Positions 37,232 to 45,368 of a DNA stretch of 64,000 nucleotides are shown here, in pieces. How positions within the stretch are numbered: position 1 is the stretch's first letter; each line of letters begins with the position of its first letter. Source of the DNA: Streptomyces griseus (GTDB lineage Bacteria; Actinomycetota; Actinomycetes; Streptomycetales; Streptomycetaceae); the NCBI RefSeq assembly GCF_900460065.1, contig NZ_UAVD01000039.1, positions 62,001-126,000 of the forward strand. The letters are read 5' to 3'. The position numbers and the translations under genes were made by a program. Under the pieces are notes generated by a model. The model had not been told where the DNA came from. It saw only the letters and a list, made by a program, of their open reading frames with translations, and ran no database searches.

Positions 37232-37702
37232 CTAGGCCCTGTCTGCTTCGCCCGTGGCGCTCCAGGTGATGTGCGGCGGACGCACCCGGGCGCACAGGGG
37301 TTGCCCCTTGGGGTCGGTCAGCCCGAGCCGCCCGGTGAGGTGCCCGGTGCGGGCGGCGGCTTCGAGGACGGCCGGGTCGATGTCGTCGAACATCAGTTTG
37401 GCGCGGCGGAACATGGTGAAGACCCCGGCTTCGTCCACCGTGCCCCACGACAGGTAGACGAACCGGCCGCCCAGCCGGTTCTGGACGTACGGCCCCGACA
37501 CCTCGATCCCGTCCGCCGTCGCCCTGGCCGTGCAGTCGAGCACCCACGAGGCGGAGGGGGCGTCCCCGGGGTGCGGGTCGAGCAGTTCGCCCGGCCGGTC
37601 CTTGCGCTGGACGCCGACGTGGATGTTCGCGTAGCCGGGGAAGTCGCTGTCCGGTCCGCAGTCGCGCCCGGGGAGGGCCGACGCCTCGATATGGATCTGC
37701 AT
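37232..37702 (-). CDS. DUF5990 family protein
   Basis: A 156-residue cytoplasmic protein of unknown function; the opening MQIHIEASALPGRDCGPDSD and VGVQRKDRPGELLDPHPGDAP fit the actinobacterial DUF5990 family. G-rich ribosome site before ATG 37702. Lies 56 bases downstream of the class IV aminotransferase on the same strand and may share its transcript. Confidence 0.8.
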   Translation of the reverse strand: MQIHIEASALPGRDCGPDSDFPGYANIHVGVQRKDRPGELLDPHPGDAPSASWVLDCTARATADGIEVSGPYVQNRLGGRFVYLSWGTVDEAGVFTMFRRAKLMFDDIDPAVLEAAARTGHLTGRLGLTDPKGQPLCARVRPPHITWSATGEADRA

Positions 37703-37758
37703 GCCCCCATGGTCCGCCACAGTCGCAGCCGTCGTCCCGTCCTCCCGTGCGGGGAGTC

Positions 37759-38571
37759 TCACACGGTGTCCTCCGGGGCGCCGTCGTACACCGCGCCCAA
37801 CTCCCTCATCAGCTCGTCGTCGACGGCGAACGCGGTGTCGTCGATCCGTCGCACCGGGGCGAGGCCCTGCGAGTTGCAGACGAAGGCGGCGGGATAGCGG
37901 CCCACCCCGTCCGGGCCCTCCAGTGTCACCGGGCGCCGCTCCGACGGCCGTCCGGCCCGCTCCAGCTCCTGCTCCAGCAGTGTCATCGTGATGCCGGCGA
38001 GCGCCGGCGCGTCGGGCCACACCACCGAACCGCCGTCCCAGAAGCCGATGTTGGTGATCGCGCCCTCGGTCACCACGCCGCCCGGCGCGGTCAGCAACGC
38101 CTCGTCGAACCCCGCCCGTCCCGCCAGGATCCCGTAGTACGTCTGTCCGAACTCGCCCGGCCGCTTGATGTGCGGTGCCGTGCGCGCGTACGGCACCGAC
38201 ATCAGAGCCCGCGCCCCGGCCGGCCGCGCGGCGGGCTCCCGGACCGTCACCATCAGGGTCGTGCGGCTCGCGCCGGGCGGCAGATAGCCGTTCACCCGCA
38301 CCGAGGCGTCGCGCAGCCCCGCCCCGTCCAGGGCGTGCCGGATCAGCTCCCGCACCCGGTCGCCGTCGAGCGGCAGGTCGAACAGTTCCCGGTTCGCGGC
38401 GTCCAGCCGGGCGAGATGGAGGCCGAGGCCCCGCACCCTGCCGTCCCGCACCTGCAGGGCGGTGAAGTGGCCGTAGCCGTACAGCACGGGAATCCGCAGG
38501 TCCTCCTCGGTGGCCGGGCGGCCGTCGAACTCGATGTGGGGGAGGGGCGTGTCCGGTCGGTGCGTCGTCAT
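37759..38571 (-). CDS. Class IV aminotransferase (branched-chain/D-amino acid/ADCL type)
   Basis: A 270-residue PLP enzyme of fold type IV. Visible blocks are GYGHFTALQVRDGRVRGLGLHLARL, the HIK segment, EALLTAPGGVVTEGAITNIGFW and the C-terminal cofactor-phosphate site. The substrate (branched-chain keto acid, D-amino acid, or aminodeoxychorismate) cannot be decided. ATG 38571 has TACGGT six bases upstream: leaderless. Divergent from the FMN reductase. Confidence 0.88.
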   Translation of the reverse strand: MTTHRPDTPLPHIEFDGRPATEEDLRIPVLYGYGHFTALQVRDGRVRGLGLHLARLDAANRELFDLPLDGDRVRELIRHALDGAGLRDASVRVNGYLPPGASRTTLMVTVREPAARPAGARALMSVPYARTAPHIKRPGEFGQTYYGILAGRAGFDEALLTAPGGVVTEGAITNIGFWDGGSVVWPDAPALAGITMTLLEQELERAGRPSERRPVTLEGPDGVGRYPAAFVCNSQGLAPVRRIDDTAFAVDDELMRELGAVYDGAPEDTV

Positions 38572-38689
38572 GCGGCCACCGTAGGCGGGCCGCCCGGGCG
38601 CCCGGGGGCGGGTCCTACCGGCCCGGGGGCCGCCCGGCCCGGGGGCCGGCCTGGCCCGGGCCGACCCGGGCGGCTCCGACCGTGCGCGC

Positions 38690-38711
38690 TTGACCTCAAC
38701 CATGGTTGAGG
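38690..38711 (+). promoter_or_regulatory. SoxR-type operator/promoter of the FMN reductase
   Basis: CCTCAACCATGGTTGAGG (38694-38711) is an 18-base perfect palindrome whose outer arms (CCTCAA..TTGAGG) are identical to the classical SoxR box. It overlaps TTGACC (-35-like, 38690-38695) and leaves an over-long spacer to the region just before the ATG at 38728, as in MerR-family promoters. Confidence 0.75.
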
Positions 38712-38727
38712 GAGAAAGCTCGACGTC

Positions 38728-39354
38728 ATGGACATCACAGCCGTATCCACGTCATCCACCCTGCCCGCAGCCGAGACCGCCCCCCTCAAGGTGGCCGTCA
38801 TCCTCGGCAGCAACCGGGACGGCCGCTTCGGCCCCGTCGTCGCCGACTGGTTCCTGGCCCGCGCGGCGAAGCACCCCGGCATCGCGACCGACCTGATCGA
38901 CGTCGCCGAGGCCGATCTGCCGACCGCGATCACCTTCAGCCCCCGGCCCGAGGAGGCGGCCCGGCTCGGCGCGGTCTCCGCCCGGCTCGCGGCGGCCGAC
39001 GCCTTCGTCGTCCTCACCCCCGAGTACAACCACTCGTTCCCCGCACCGCTGAAAACGCTCATCGACTGGCACAGCGCCGAATGGCAGGCCAAACCCGTCG
39101 CCTTCGTCGGCTACGGCGGCATCTCCGGCGGGCTGCGGGCCGTCGAACAGCTCCGGCAGGTCTTCGCCGAACTGCACGCCGTCACCGTCCGCGACACCGT
39201 GTCCTTCCACAACGCCGGCGCCCTCTTCGACGACGAGGGGCGCCATCTGGACCCGGAGCCCGCCGACGCGGCGGCCAAGACCCTGCTGGACCAACTGGTG
39301 TGGTGGGGCACCGCCCTGCGCGACGCCCGGAATCTCCGTCCGTACGGCGCCTGA
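38728..39354 (+). CDS. NADPH-dependent FMN reductase / NAD(P)H oxidoreductase
   Basis: A 208-residue flavodoxin-fold reductase: KVAVILGSNRDGRFGPVVADWF binds FMN phosphate, and TPEYNHSFPAPLKTLIDW is the family block. The S. coelicolor counterpart (SCO2478, by synteny and as I recall) is one of the few SoxR-regulon genes; the SoxR-type box here supports the same control by redox-active metabolites such as actinorhodin-like quinones. Divergent from the aminotransferase. Confidence 0.9.
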   Translation: MDITAVSTSSTLPAAETAPLKVAVILGSNRDGRFGPVVADWFLARAAKHPGIATDLIDVAEADLPTAITFSPRPEEAARLGAVSARLAAADAFVVLTPEYNHSFPAPLKTLIDWHSAEWQAKPVAFVGYGGISGGLRAVEQLRQVFAELHAVTVRDTVSFHNAGALFDDEGRHLDPEPADAAAKTLLDQLVWWGTALRDARNLRPYGA

Positions 39355-39425
39355 CCCGCCGTGGGCCGACAATCGCATCGAAGGCCCACGGGCGAGGAGC
39401 CCGCCGTACTCCGAGGAGACCGACG

Positions 39426-39767
39426 ATGACAGCGCCGCCGGCATGGCTGACCGTACTGACCACGACCGACAGCGAGGACAAGGCCGACGCCCTGGCCCGG
39501 TCGGCGGTGGAGGCCAGGCTGGCGGCCTGCGCGCAGATCTCCGCCCCCGTCACCTCCGTCTACCGGTGGCGCAACGCCATCGAGACGACCGAGGAGTGGC
39601 AGGTGGTCTTCAAGACGACGGCGGAACGCTACGACGAACTGGAGGAGCACATCCAGCGGGAGCACGACTACGACACGCCGGAGATCATCGCCCTGCCGGT
39701 GGTCCGGGGCAGTGCCCGCTACCTCGGCTGGGTGACGGCGGAGACGGCCCCTCCGGCAGCCCTGTGA
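39426..39767 (+). CDS. cutA: CutA-like divalent-cation tolerance protein
   Basis: A 113-residue CutA1 protein, a trimeric ferredoxin-fold protein linked to copper tolerance: LTVLTTTDSEDKADALARSAVEARLAACAQI and HDYDTPEIIALPVV are the hallmark blocks. GAGGAG precedes ATG 39426. Its stop overlaps the start of the next gene (GTGA). Confidence 0.94.
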   Translation: MTAPPAWLTVLTTTDSEDKADALARSAVEARLAACAQISAPVTSVYRWRNAIETTEEWQVVFKTTAERYDELEEHIQREHDYDTPEIIALPVVRGSARYLGWVTAETAPPAAL

Positions 39768-40354
39768 CGGCGGCGGTCATGACCACCTCCGACCCGGGCG
39801 GTGGCCCCGGCGCCGCCGAACTGCCCTTCTTCGTGTACGGGACGCTGCTGCCGGGCGAACCCAACCACGACCTGTTCCTCCGGGGCCGCACGGCGGGGGA
39901 GCGGCCGGCCGTGCTGCCCAGGGCCCTCCTCTACGAAGGCCCCGGCTACCCGTACGCCATCGAGGGCCACGGCCGCGTCCACGGCATGCTGCTCGTCGCC
40001 GCGCCCGGGGTGTACGGGGAACTGCTCGGGCTGCTGGACCATCTGGAGGAGTACCTCGGCCCCGGCCACCCGCGCAACCTGTACGAACGGGTCGTCCGCG
40101 AGGTCGAGCTGCCGGCGCGGGGGGCGGCGGAGCCGGCGGAGCCGGGGGAGCCTCTAGCGCCCAGGGAGTCCGGGCCGGGGGAGCATCTAGCGCCCCGGGA
40201 GGCCGGGGAGTCCGCAGCGGCGGGGCAGCCCGGAGCGCCCGTGCGGGCCTGGGTCTACCTCGCCGCGACCGCCGTCACCCGCTCGCTGCGGACCGGCGGC
40301 GTCCTCATCCCCGAGGGGCGGTGGACCACCGGACGCGCGCCGGGCGGCTCCTAG
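39764..40354 (+). CDS. Gamma-glutamylcyclotransferase (GGCT/AIG2-like)
   Basis: A 196-residue protein of the AIG2/GGCT family: FFVYGTLLPGEPNHDLF is the substrate-binding YGTL motif and Glu in DHLEEYLG may be catalytic. It carries a Gly/Pro/Glu-rich insertion (LAPRESGPGEHLAPREAGE) encoded by a tandem repeat that includes two CTAG tetramers, rare in Streptomyces. Coupled to cutA by a 4-base overlap; ATG 39779 is an alternative start. Confidence 0.85.
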   Translation: MTAAVMTTSDPGGGPGAAELPFFVYGTLLPGEPNHDLFLRGRTAGERPAVLPRALLYEGPGYPYAIEGHGRVHGMLLVAAPGVYGELLGLLDHLEEYLGPGHPRNLYERVVREVELPARGAAEPAEPGEPLAPRESGPGEHLAPREAGESAAAGQPGAPVRAWVYLAATAVTRSLRTGGVLIPEGRWTTGRAPGGS

Positions 40355-40433
40355 GCCCTGTCGCCATACTGCCGCCGGGCTCACCCGCCGGGCGCGTGCC
40401 GGGCGACGGGTTCCGCGCTCGGGGCGGGCCCGT

Positions 40434-41294
40434 TCAGCGCGTCCCCGCCGCCAGCGCCTCGCTCACGCCCCGCTCCTCCGGCCCCAGGAAACGCGGGTCG
40501 GGCCGGAGCAGGGCGTCCAGCGCGGCCTTGCCCGAGGCCGCCAGCTCCCGGGCGCCGCCGTAGTACCAGGTGGCGTCCCGCGGCTCGTCGACCCCGACGC
40601 CGTACGCGTCGATCCCGGCCGACCGGCACAGGGTGACCGCCCGGTGGATGTGGAAGCCCTGGCTCACCAGCACCGCCCGGTCGACCCCGAAGATCTTCTT
40701 GGCCCGGACGCAGGAGTCCCAGGAGTCGAAACCGGCGTAGTCGCTCACGATCCGCTCGTCCGGCACCCCGCGCCCGGTGAGATAGGTGCGCATCGCGTCC
40801 GGCTCGTCGTACTCCACCCGGCTGTTGTCCCCCGTGACCAGGACGACCTTCACCTTCCCCGTGCGGTACAGCTCGGCCGCCGCGTCCAGCCGGTGCGCGA
40901 GGTACGGGGTGGGCCGGCCCTTCCACAGCCCGGCGCCGAACACCACGGCGACCTCCCGCGCCGGGGCCTCGGCCGTCGTGCCCACCCGGTCGCCGGCCTC
41001 AAGACGCATCCAGGTCGCGGGCACCAGGGCCAGCACACAGGCGGCCACCACCCCCTGCACCAGCCGCCGTTGCACCCGCCGGGTGCGCGGCAGCCGCAGG
41101 GCGAACCGCCCCGGCGCCCGCAGGCGCAACCGCTCCGGCAGCCGCAGGGCGAACCGGCCCGGCGACAGCGGGTCGTCGGGCCGTGCCGACTGCCGCCCGG
41201 CGGACCGCGGCGACAGCCGGAGCCCCTTCGGCCACCGCCCGCGCGGGGCCGGTCTCTCCCGCGCCGCCCCGTTCCCGCCGTTCTCTCCGCGCAC
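40434..41294 (-). CDS. SanA/YdcF-family (DUF218) membrane protein
   Basis: A 286-residue protein. After an Arg-rich N-terminus with a doubled PGRFALRLP segment there is one transmembrane helix (LVQGVVAACVLALVPATW), then the extracytoplasmic or cytoplasmic DUF218 domain (VVFGAGLWKGRPTPYLAHRLDAAAELY, VLVTGDNSRVEYDEPDAM, VLVSQGFHIHRA). SanA homologues affect envelope integrity and vancomycin sensitivity; the reaction is unknown. Start at GTG 41294 after a GGGGGG site is the best fit. Confidence 0.78.
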   Translation of the reverse strand: MRGENGGNGAARERPAPRGRWPKGLRLSPRSAGRQSARPDDPLSPGRFALRLPERLRLRAPGRFALRLPRTRRVQRRLVQGVVAACVLALVPATWMRLEAGDRVGTTAEAPAREVAVVFGAGLWKGRPTPYLAHRLDAAAELYRTGKVKVVLVTGDNSRVEYDEPDAMRTYLTGRGVPDERIVSDYAGFDSWDSCVRAKKIFGVDRAVLVSQGFHIHRAVTLCRSAGIDAYGVGVDEPRDATWYYGGARELAASGKAALDALLRPDPRFLGPEERGVSEALAAGTR

Positions 41295-41535
41295 CAGAAC
41301 CCCCCTGTCGTTCCTCTGTCCGTCGCGCGTCCGCGCCACCCGCCCCCACCCCACCTGACGACCGGGATGACGCAAAGGTTCGCCGGACGCCCCGGTTTGT
41401 GGCGTCCGACACCGCCGAGGGAGCGGACCGCGCCCGCCGTACGCACACCGTCCCCGCCCCCACCGTGAGGCGGTGGAAAACGCCCGTGACCCCGCGCGCA
41501 ACGGCCCGGCAACCTCCGCCCGGCACCATCGGTCC

Positions 41536-42468
41536 ATGACGGAGCAGCCCCTCGAACAGCCCCACCGGCCGCCGGCGGCGGCGGGCGACGGCACCGCGCA
41601 CCTGTCCGCCCGTGTCACCGACCGGCTCGGCCTCGCCCCCCGCATCGGCGCCGGCGGGCCCGTCCGCCGCACCCGGCACTCCGACCGCCCCGCGACGGGG
41701 CGGCGCGGAGCCGCCGCCGCCCCGTCCCTGGTCGCCGTGGCGCACGGCAGCCGCGACCCGGAGGCCCTGCGCACCGTGCTGGCCCTCCTCGACCGGGTGC
41801 GCGACCTGCGCCCCGGCCTCGACGTCCGGCTCGGCCACATCGAGCTGAACGCGCCGCTGCTCCCGGACACCCTGGACGGGCTGCGCGGGGCCGACGCCGT
41901 CCTCGTACCGCTGCTCCTGGGGCGCGGCCACCACGTCAAGCACGACCTGCCCGCGGCGACGGCAGCCGCCCCCGGCGTACGCACCCGGATCGCCGCGCCG
42001 CTGGGCCCCCACCCCCTGCTCGTCGAGGCGCTGTACGGGCGGCTCGTCGAGGCCGGCTGGGACGTCGCCGACCAGGACGGCCGCCACGCCGCCGTGGTCC
42101 TCGCCGCCGCCGGATCCCGCGACCCCGACTCCGCCCGGGACACCCGGCACACCGCCCGCGTGCTCGGCGAACGCCTCGGCGTGCCCGTCGTCCCCGCGTA
42201 CGCCTCCGCCGCCACGCCCACCGTCCCGGCCGCCCTGCGCGCGCTCGCCGCCCGGGGCCGCCACCGGACCTTCGTCGCCTCGTACTTCACCGCCCCCGGC
42301 CGCTTCGCGAGCACCTGCGCCGACGCCGTACCGCACCGGGCGGCCGGCCCGCTCGGCGCCCACCCGGCGATGGCCCGCCTCGTCCTGCACCGCTACGACC
42401 GGGCGCGGTCCGCCCCCCTGGGCGGCCCGGCCTCCGCCGACGCCGTGAGCTTGCTCGCTTCCGCCTGA
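41536..42468 (+). CDS. Sirohydrochlorin chelatase family protein (CbiX-like)
   Basis: A 310-residue protein with two CbiX half-domains: LVAVAHGSRDPEALRTV with GHIELNAPLLPDTL and LLLGRGHHVKHDLP, then VVLAAAGSRDPDSARD and FVASYFTAPGRFAS. Histidines in AHGS and GHH fit the metal-chelation site. It would insert iron (siroheme) or cobalt into sirohydrochlorin; siroheme is needed by the NirB encoded 7 kb away. The first 65 residues are low-complexity. Confidence 0.88.
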   Translation: MTEQPLEQPHRPPAAAGDGTAHLSARVTDRLGLAPRIGAGGPVRRTRHSDRPATGRRGAAAAPSLVAVAHGSRDPEALRTVLALLDRVRDLRPGLDVRLGHIELNAPLLPDTLDGLRGADAVLVPLLLGRGHHVKHDLPAATAAAPGVRTRIAAPLGPHPLLVEALYGRLVEAGWDVADQDGRHAAVVLAAAGSRDPDSARDTRHTARVLGERLGVPVVPAYASAATPTVPAALRALAARGRHRTFVASYFTAPGRFASTCADAVPHRAAGPLGAHPAMARLVLHRYDRARSAPLGGPASADAVSLLASA

Positions 42469-42520
42469 CATCCCGGCCCGCTCACGCCCGCTGTCCGTCC
42501 AGGTCGCTACTGTCGGGACC

Positions 42521-43879
42521 ATGGACGGCACACAGGGCGCACACGGGGCAGAACCGGCACACGGCACGCACGGCGCACGAAGCGCACCGAGCGGTACGGG
42601 CGCGAGCCCCTACGGCCCCGCCGACACCGAGCGCTTCGACACCGAGGAGGACAAGCGGCCCGGCCGCACCGCCTTCCAGCGGGACCGCGCCCGGGTCCTG
42701 CACTCCGCCGCCCTCCGCAGGCTCGCCGGGAAGACCCAGGTCGTCACCCCCGGCACCCGCTCCCACCAGTGGGACGCCAGCCCCCGCACCCGGCTCACCC
42801 ACTCCCTGGAGTGCGCCCAGGTCGGCCGCGAGCTCGGCGCGGTCCTCGGCTGCGACCCCGACCTGGTGGAGACGGCCTGCCTCTCGCACGACATGGGCCA
42901 CCCGCCGTTCGGCCACAACGGCGAACAGGCCCTCAACGACTTCGCCTCCGACTGCGGCGGCTTCGAGGGCAACGCCCAGTCGCTGCGCCTGCTGACCCGC
43001 CTGGAGCCCAAGCGCTTCGTCCACGACCCGCGCACCGGCGAGCTGGTCAGCGTCGGCCTCAACCTCACCCGGGCCGCCCTCGACGCCGCCACCAAATACC
43101 CCTGGCCGCGCGGCGCCCACCCCACCGACCCGCACTCGGTGAAGTTCGGGGTGTACGCCGACGACCTCCCGGTCTTCGCCTGGGCCCGCGAGGGAGCCCC
43201 CGAGGACCGCACCTGCTTCGAGGCCCAGGTCATGGACTGGTCCGACGACGTGGCCTACAGCGTCCACGACTTCGAGGACGGGCTGCACGCCGGGCACATC
43301 GACCCCAACTGCCTCTACGCCGAGCCGGAGCGCGAGGAGATCTGGGCGGTCGCCATCGGCCGCTACGTCCCCGCGGGCACCGACCCCCAGGAGCTGTCGG
43401 AGGCCCTGGACCGGCTGATCGACCAGGACTGGTGGCCGCACGGCTACGACGGCTCCGCCGTCGCCCAGGCCCGCCTGAAGGACGCCACCAGCCAGCTCAT
43501 CGGCCGCTTCTGCACCGAGGCCGAGACCGCCACCCGCGCGGTGTACGGCCCCGGCCGCCTCGGCCGGTACGGCGCCGAACTGGTCGTCCCGCGCGCGGTG
43601 CGCCACGAGTGCGCGGTGCTCAAGGCGGTCGCCGACCGGTACGTCATGCAGCGCGCCGAGCAGGAGGCCATCCGCGCCGACCAGCGCGTCGTCATCGCCG
43701 AACTGGCCGCCGCCCTCACCGCCCGCGCCCCCGAAGGCCTGGAACCGCACTTCCGCGCCCTGTTCGACCAGGCGCCCGACGACCACGCCCGCAAGCGGGT
43801 CCTCGTCGACCAGATCGCCGCCCTCACCGACGCCTCCGCACGATCCCTGCACGCCGCGCTCACCGCCCGCCGCGGCTGA
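42521..43879 (+). CDS. dgt: Deoxyguanosinetriphosphate triphosphohydrolase-like protein
   Basis: A 452-residue HD-domain dNTPase. Key blocks are RTRLTHSLECAQVGREL, the HD metal site CLSHDMGHPPFGHNGE and DWSDDVAYSVHDFEDG. It hydrolyses dGTP (or other dNTPs) to the deoxynucleoside and triphosphate, controlling dNTP pools. The N-terminal 35 residues are a low-complexity Gly/His/Ala tract. It sits upstream of the reductase and dnaG on the same strand, as in other Streptomyces. Confidence 0.93.
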   Translation: MDGTQGAHGAEPAHGTHGARSAPSGTGASPYGPADTERFDTEEDKRPGRTAFQRDRARVLHSAALRRLAGKTQVVTPGTRSHQWDASPRTRLTHSLECAQVGRELGAVLGCDPDLVETACLSHDMGHPPFGHNGEQALNDFASDCGGFEGNAQSLRLLTRLEPKRFVHDPRTGELVSVGLNLTRAALDAATKYPWPRGAHPTDPHSVKFGVYADDLPVFAWAREGAPEDRTCFEAQVMDWSDDVAYSVHDFEDGLHAGHIDPNCLYAEPEREEIWAVAIGRYVPAGTDPQELSEALDRLIDQDWWPHGYDGSAVAQARLKDATSQLIGRFCTEAETATRAVYGPGRLGRYGAELVVPRAVRHECAVLKAVADRYVMQRAEQEAIRADQRVVIAELAAALTARAPEGLEPHFRALFDQAPDDHARKRVLVDQIAALTDASARSLHAALTARRG

Positions 43880-44015
43880 CCGGCAGACTGGAAGGGGCCG
43901 GACATCTGACCACTGGGTGTGACCTGTCCGGGGCACACCCTCTTTCGCCATCACGCTGCGTGCGGGACGCTCGCAGCTGGGGGCGCCGCGCAGCACAGCA
44001 CTGAGGAGGCATCAA

Positions 44016-45275
44016 GTGGTCGACGCACACCAGACGTTCGTCATCGTCGGAGCAGGACTCGCAGGGGCGAAGGCGGCCGAGACACTGCGCGCCGAAGGGT
44101 TCACCGGCCGGGTGATCCTCATCGGCGACGAGCGCGACCACCCCTACGAACGGCCGCCGCTCTCCAAGGGCTACCTGGACGGCAAGGCCGAGCGCGACAG
44201 CGTCTTCACCCACGAACGCGCCTGGTACGCGGGCGCCGACATCGAACTCCACCTCGGCCAGCCGGTCACCGCGCTCGACCGGTACGCCAGGACCGTGCAG
44301 CTCGGCGACAACACCGTCATCCACTACGACAAGCTGCTCCTGGCCACCGGCTCCGAACCGCGCCGCCTGGACGTCCCCGGCACCGACCTGGCCGGCGTCC
44401 ACCACCTGCGCCGCCTCGCCCACGCCGACCGGCTGCGCAACGTGCTCGCGGCCCTCGGCCGCGACAACGGCCACCTGGTCATCGCCGGAGCCGGCTGGAT
44501 CGGCCTGGAGGTCGCCGCCGCCGCCCGCGGCTACGGCGCCGAGGTCACCGTCGTCGAGGCCGAGCCCACCCCGCTGCACCAGGTCATCGGCCCCGAGCTG
44601 GGCCAGATCTTCACCGAGCTGCACAGCTCGCACGGCGTCCGCTTCCACTTCGGCGCCCGCCTCACCGAGATCACCGGCCAGGACGGCATGGTGTTCGCCG
44701 TCCGCACCGACGACGGCGAGGAGCACCCGGCCCACGACGTGCTCGCCGCGATCGGCGCCGCCCCGCGCTCCGCCCTCGCCGAGGCCGCCGGGCTGGAGAT
44801 GGCCGACCGCGCCCGCGGCGGCGGCATCGCCGTGGACGCCTCCCTGCGCACCTCCGACCCGCACATCTACGCCGCCGGGGACGTCGCCGCCGCCGCCCAC
44901 CCGCTGCTCGGCACCCGGCTGCGCGTCGAGCACTGGGCCAACGCCCTGAACGGCGGACCGGCCGCCGCCCGCGCCATGCTCGGCCAGGACGTGAGTTACG
45001 ACCGCGTCCCGTACTTCTTCTCCGACCAGTACGACCTGGGCCTCGAATACTCCGGCTGGGCCCCGCCCGGCTCCTACGACGAGGTGATCATCCGGGGCGA
45101 CGCCGGGAAGCGGGAGTTCATCGCGTTCTGGCTGAAGGACCGCCGCGTCCTCGCCGGGATGAACGTCAATGTGTGGGACGTCACCGAAACGATCCAGGAG
45201 CTCATCCGCGCACGCCGGCAGCACGACCCGGAGGCCCTCGCCGACCCGACGGTCCCGCTGGACTCCCTGCTCTGA
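44016..45275 (+). CDS. FAD-dependent NAD(P)H-ferredoxin reductase-like oxidoreductase
   Basis: A 419-residue flavoprotein of the rhodocoxin/putidaredoxin reductase type. FAD site FVIVGAGLAGAKAAETLR, NAD site LVIAGAGWIGLEVAAAARGYGAEVTVVE, second FAD motif IYAAGDVAAA, and a C-terminal reductase_C domain. Likely transfers electrons from NAD(P)H to a ferredoxin for a P450 or dioxygenase. GTG 44016 has GGAGG five to six bases upstream. Confidence 0.92.
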   Translation: MVDAHQTFVIVGAGLAGAKAAETLRAEGFTGRVILIGDERDHPYERPPLSKGYLDGKAERDSVFTHERAWYAGADIELHLGQPVTALDRYARTVQLGDNTVIHYDKLLLATGSEPRRLDVPGTDLAGVHHLRRLAHADRLRNVLAALGRDNGHLVIAGAGWIGLEVAAAARGYGAEVTVVEAEPTPLHQVIGPELGQIFTELHSSHGVRFHFGARLTEITGQDGMVFAVRTDDGEEHPAHDVLAAIGAAPRSALAEAAGLEMADRARGGGIAVDASLRTSDPHIYAAGDVAAAAHPLLGTRLRVEHWANALNGGPAAARAMLGQDVSYDRVPYFFSDQYDLGLEYSGWAPPGSYDEVIIRGDAGKREFIAFWLKDRRVLAGMNVNVWDVTETIQELIRARRQHDPEALADPTVPLDSLL

Positions 45276-45356
45276 GACGTACGGCCGGGGCACGGGCCAC
45301 GCCGCCCGCACCCCGGCCGCCCGCCCTCCGGGGCCCGGGCTGTCCGAGCCCACCCG

Positions 45357-45362
45357 TAGACT
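45357..45362 (+). promoter_or_regulatory. Predicted -10 box of dnaG
   Basis: TAGACT ends six bases before the dnaG GTG and there is no ribosome site, so a leaderless transcript is predicted. Confidence 0.5.
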
Positions 45363-45368
45363 TCACAC

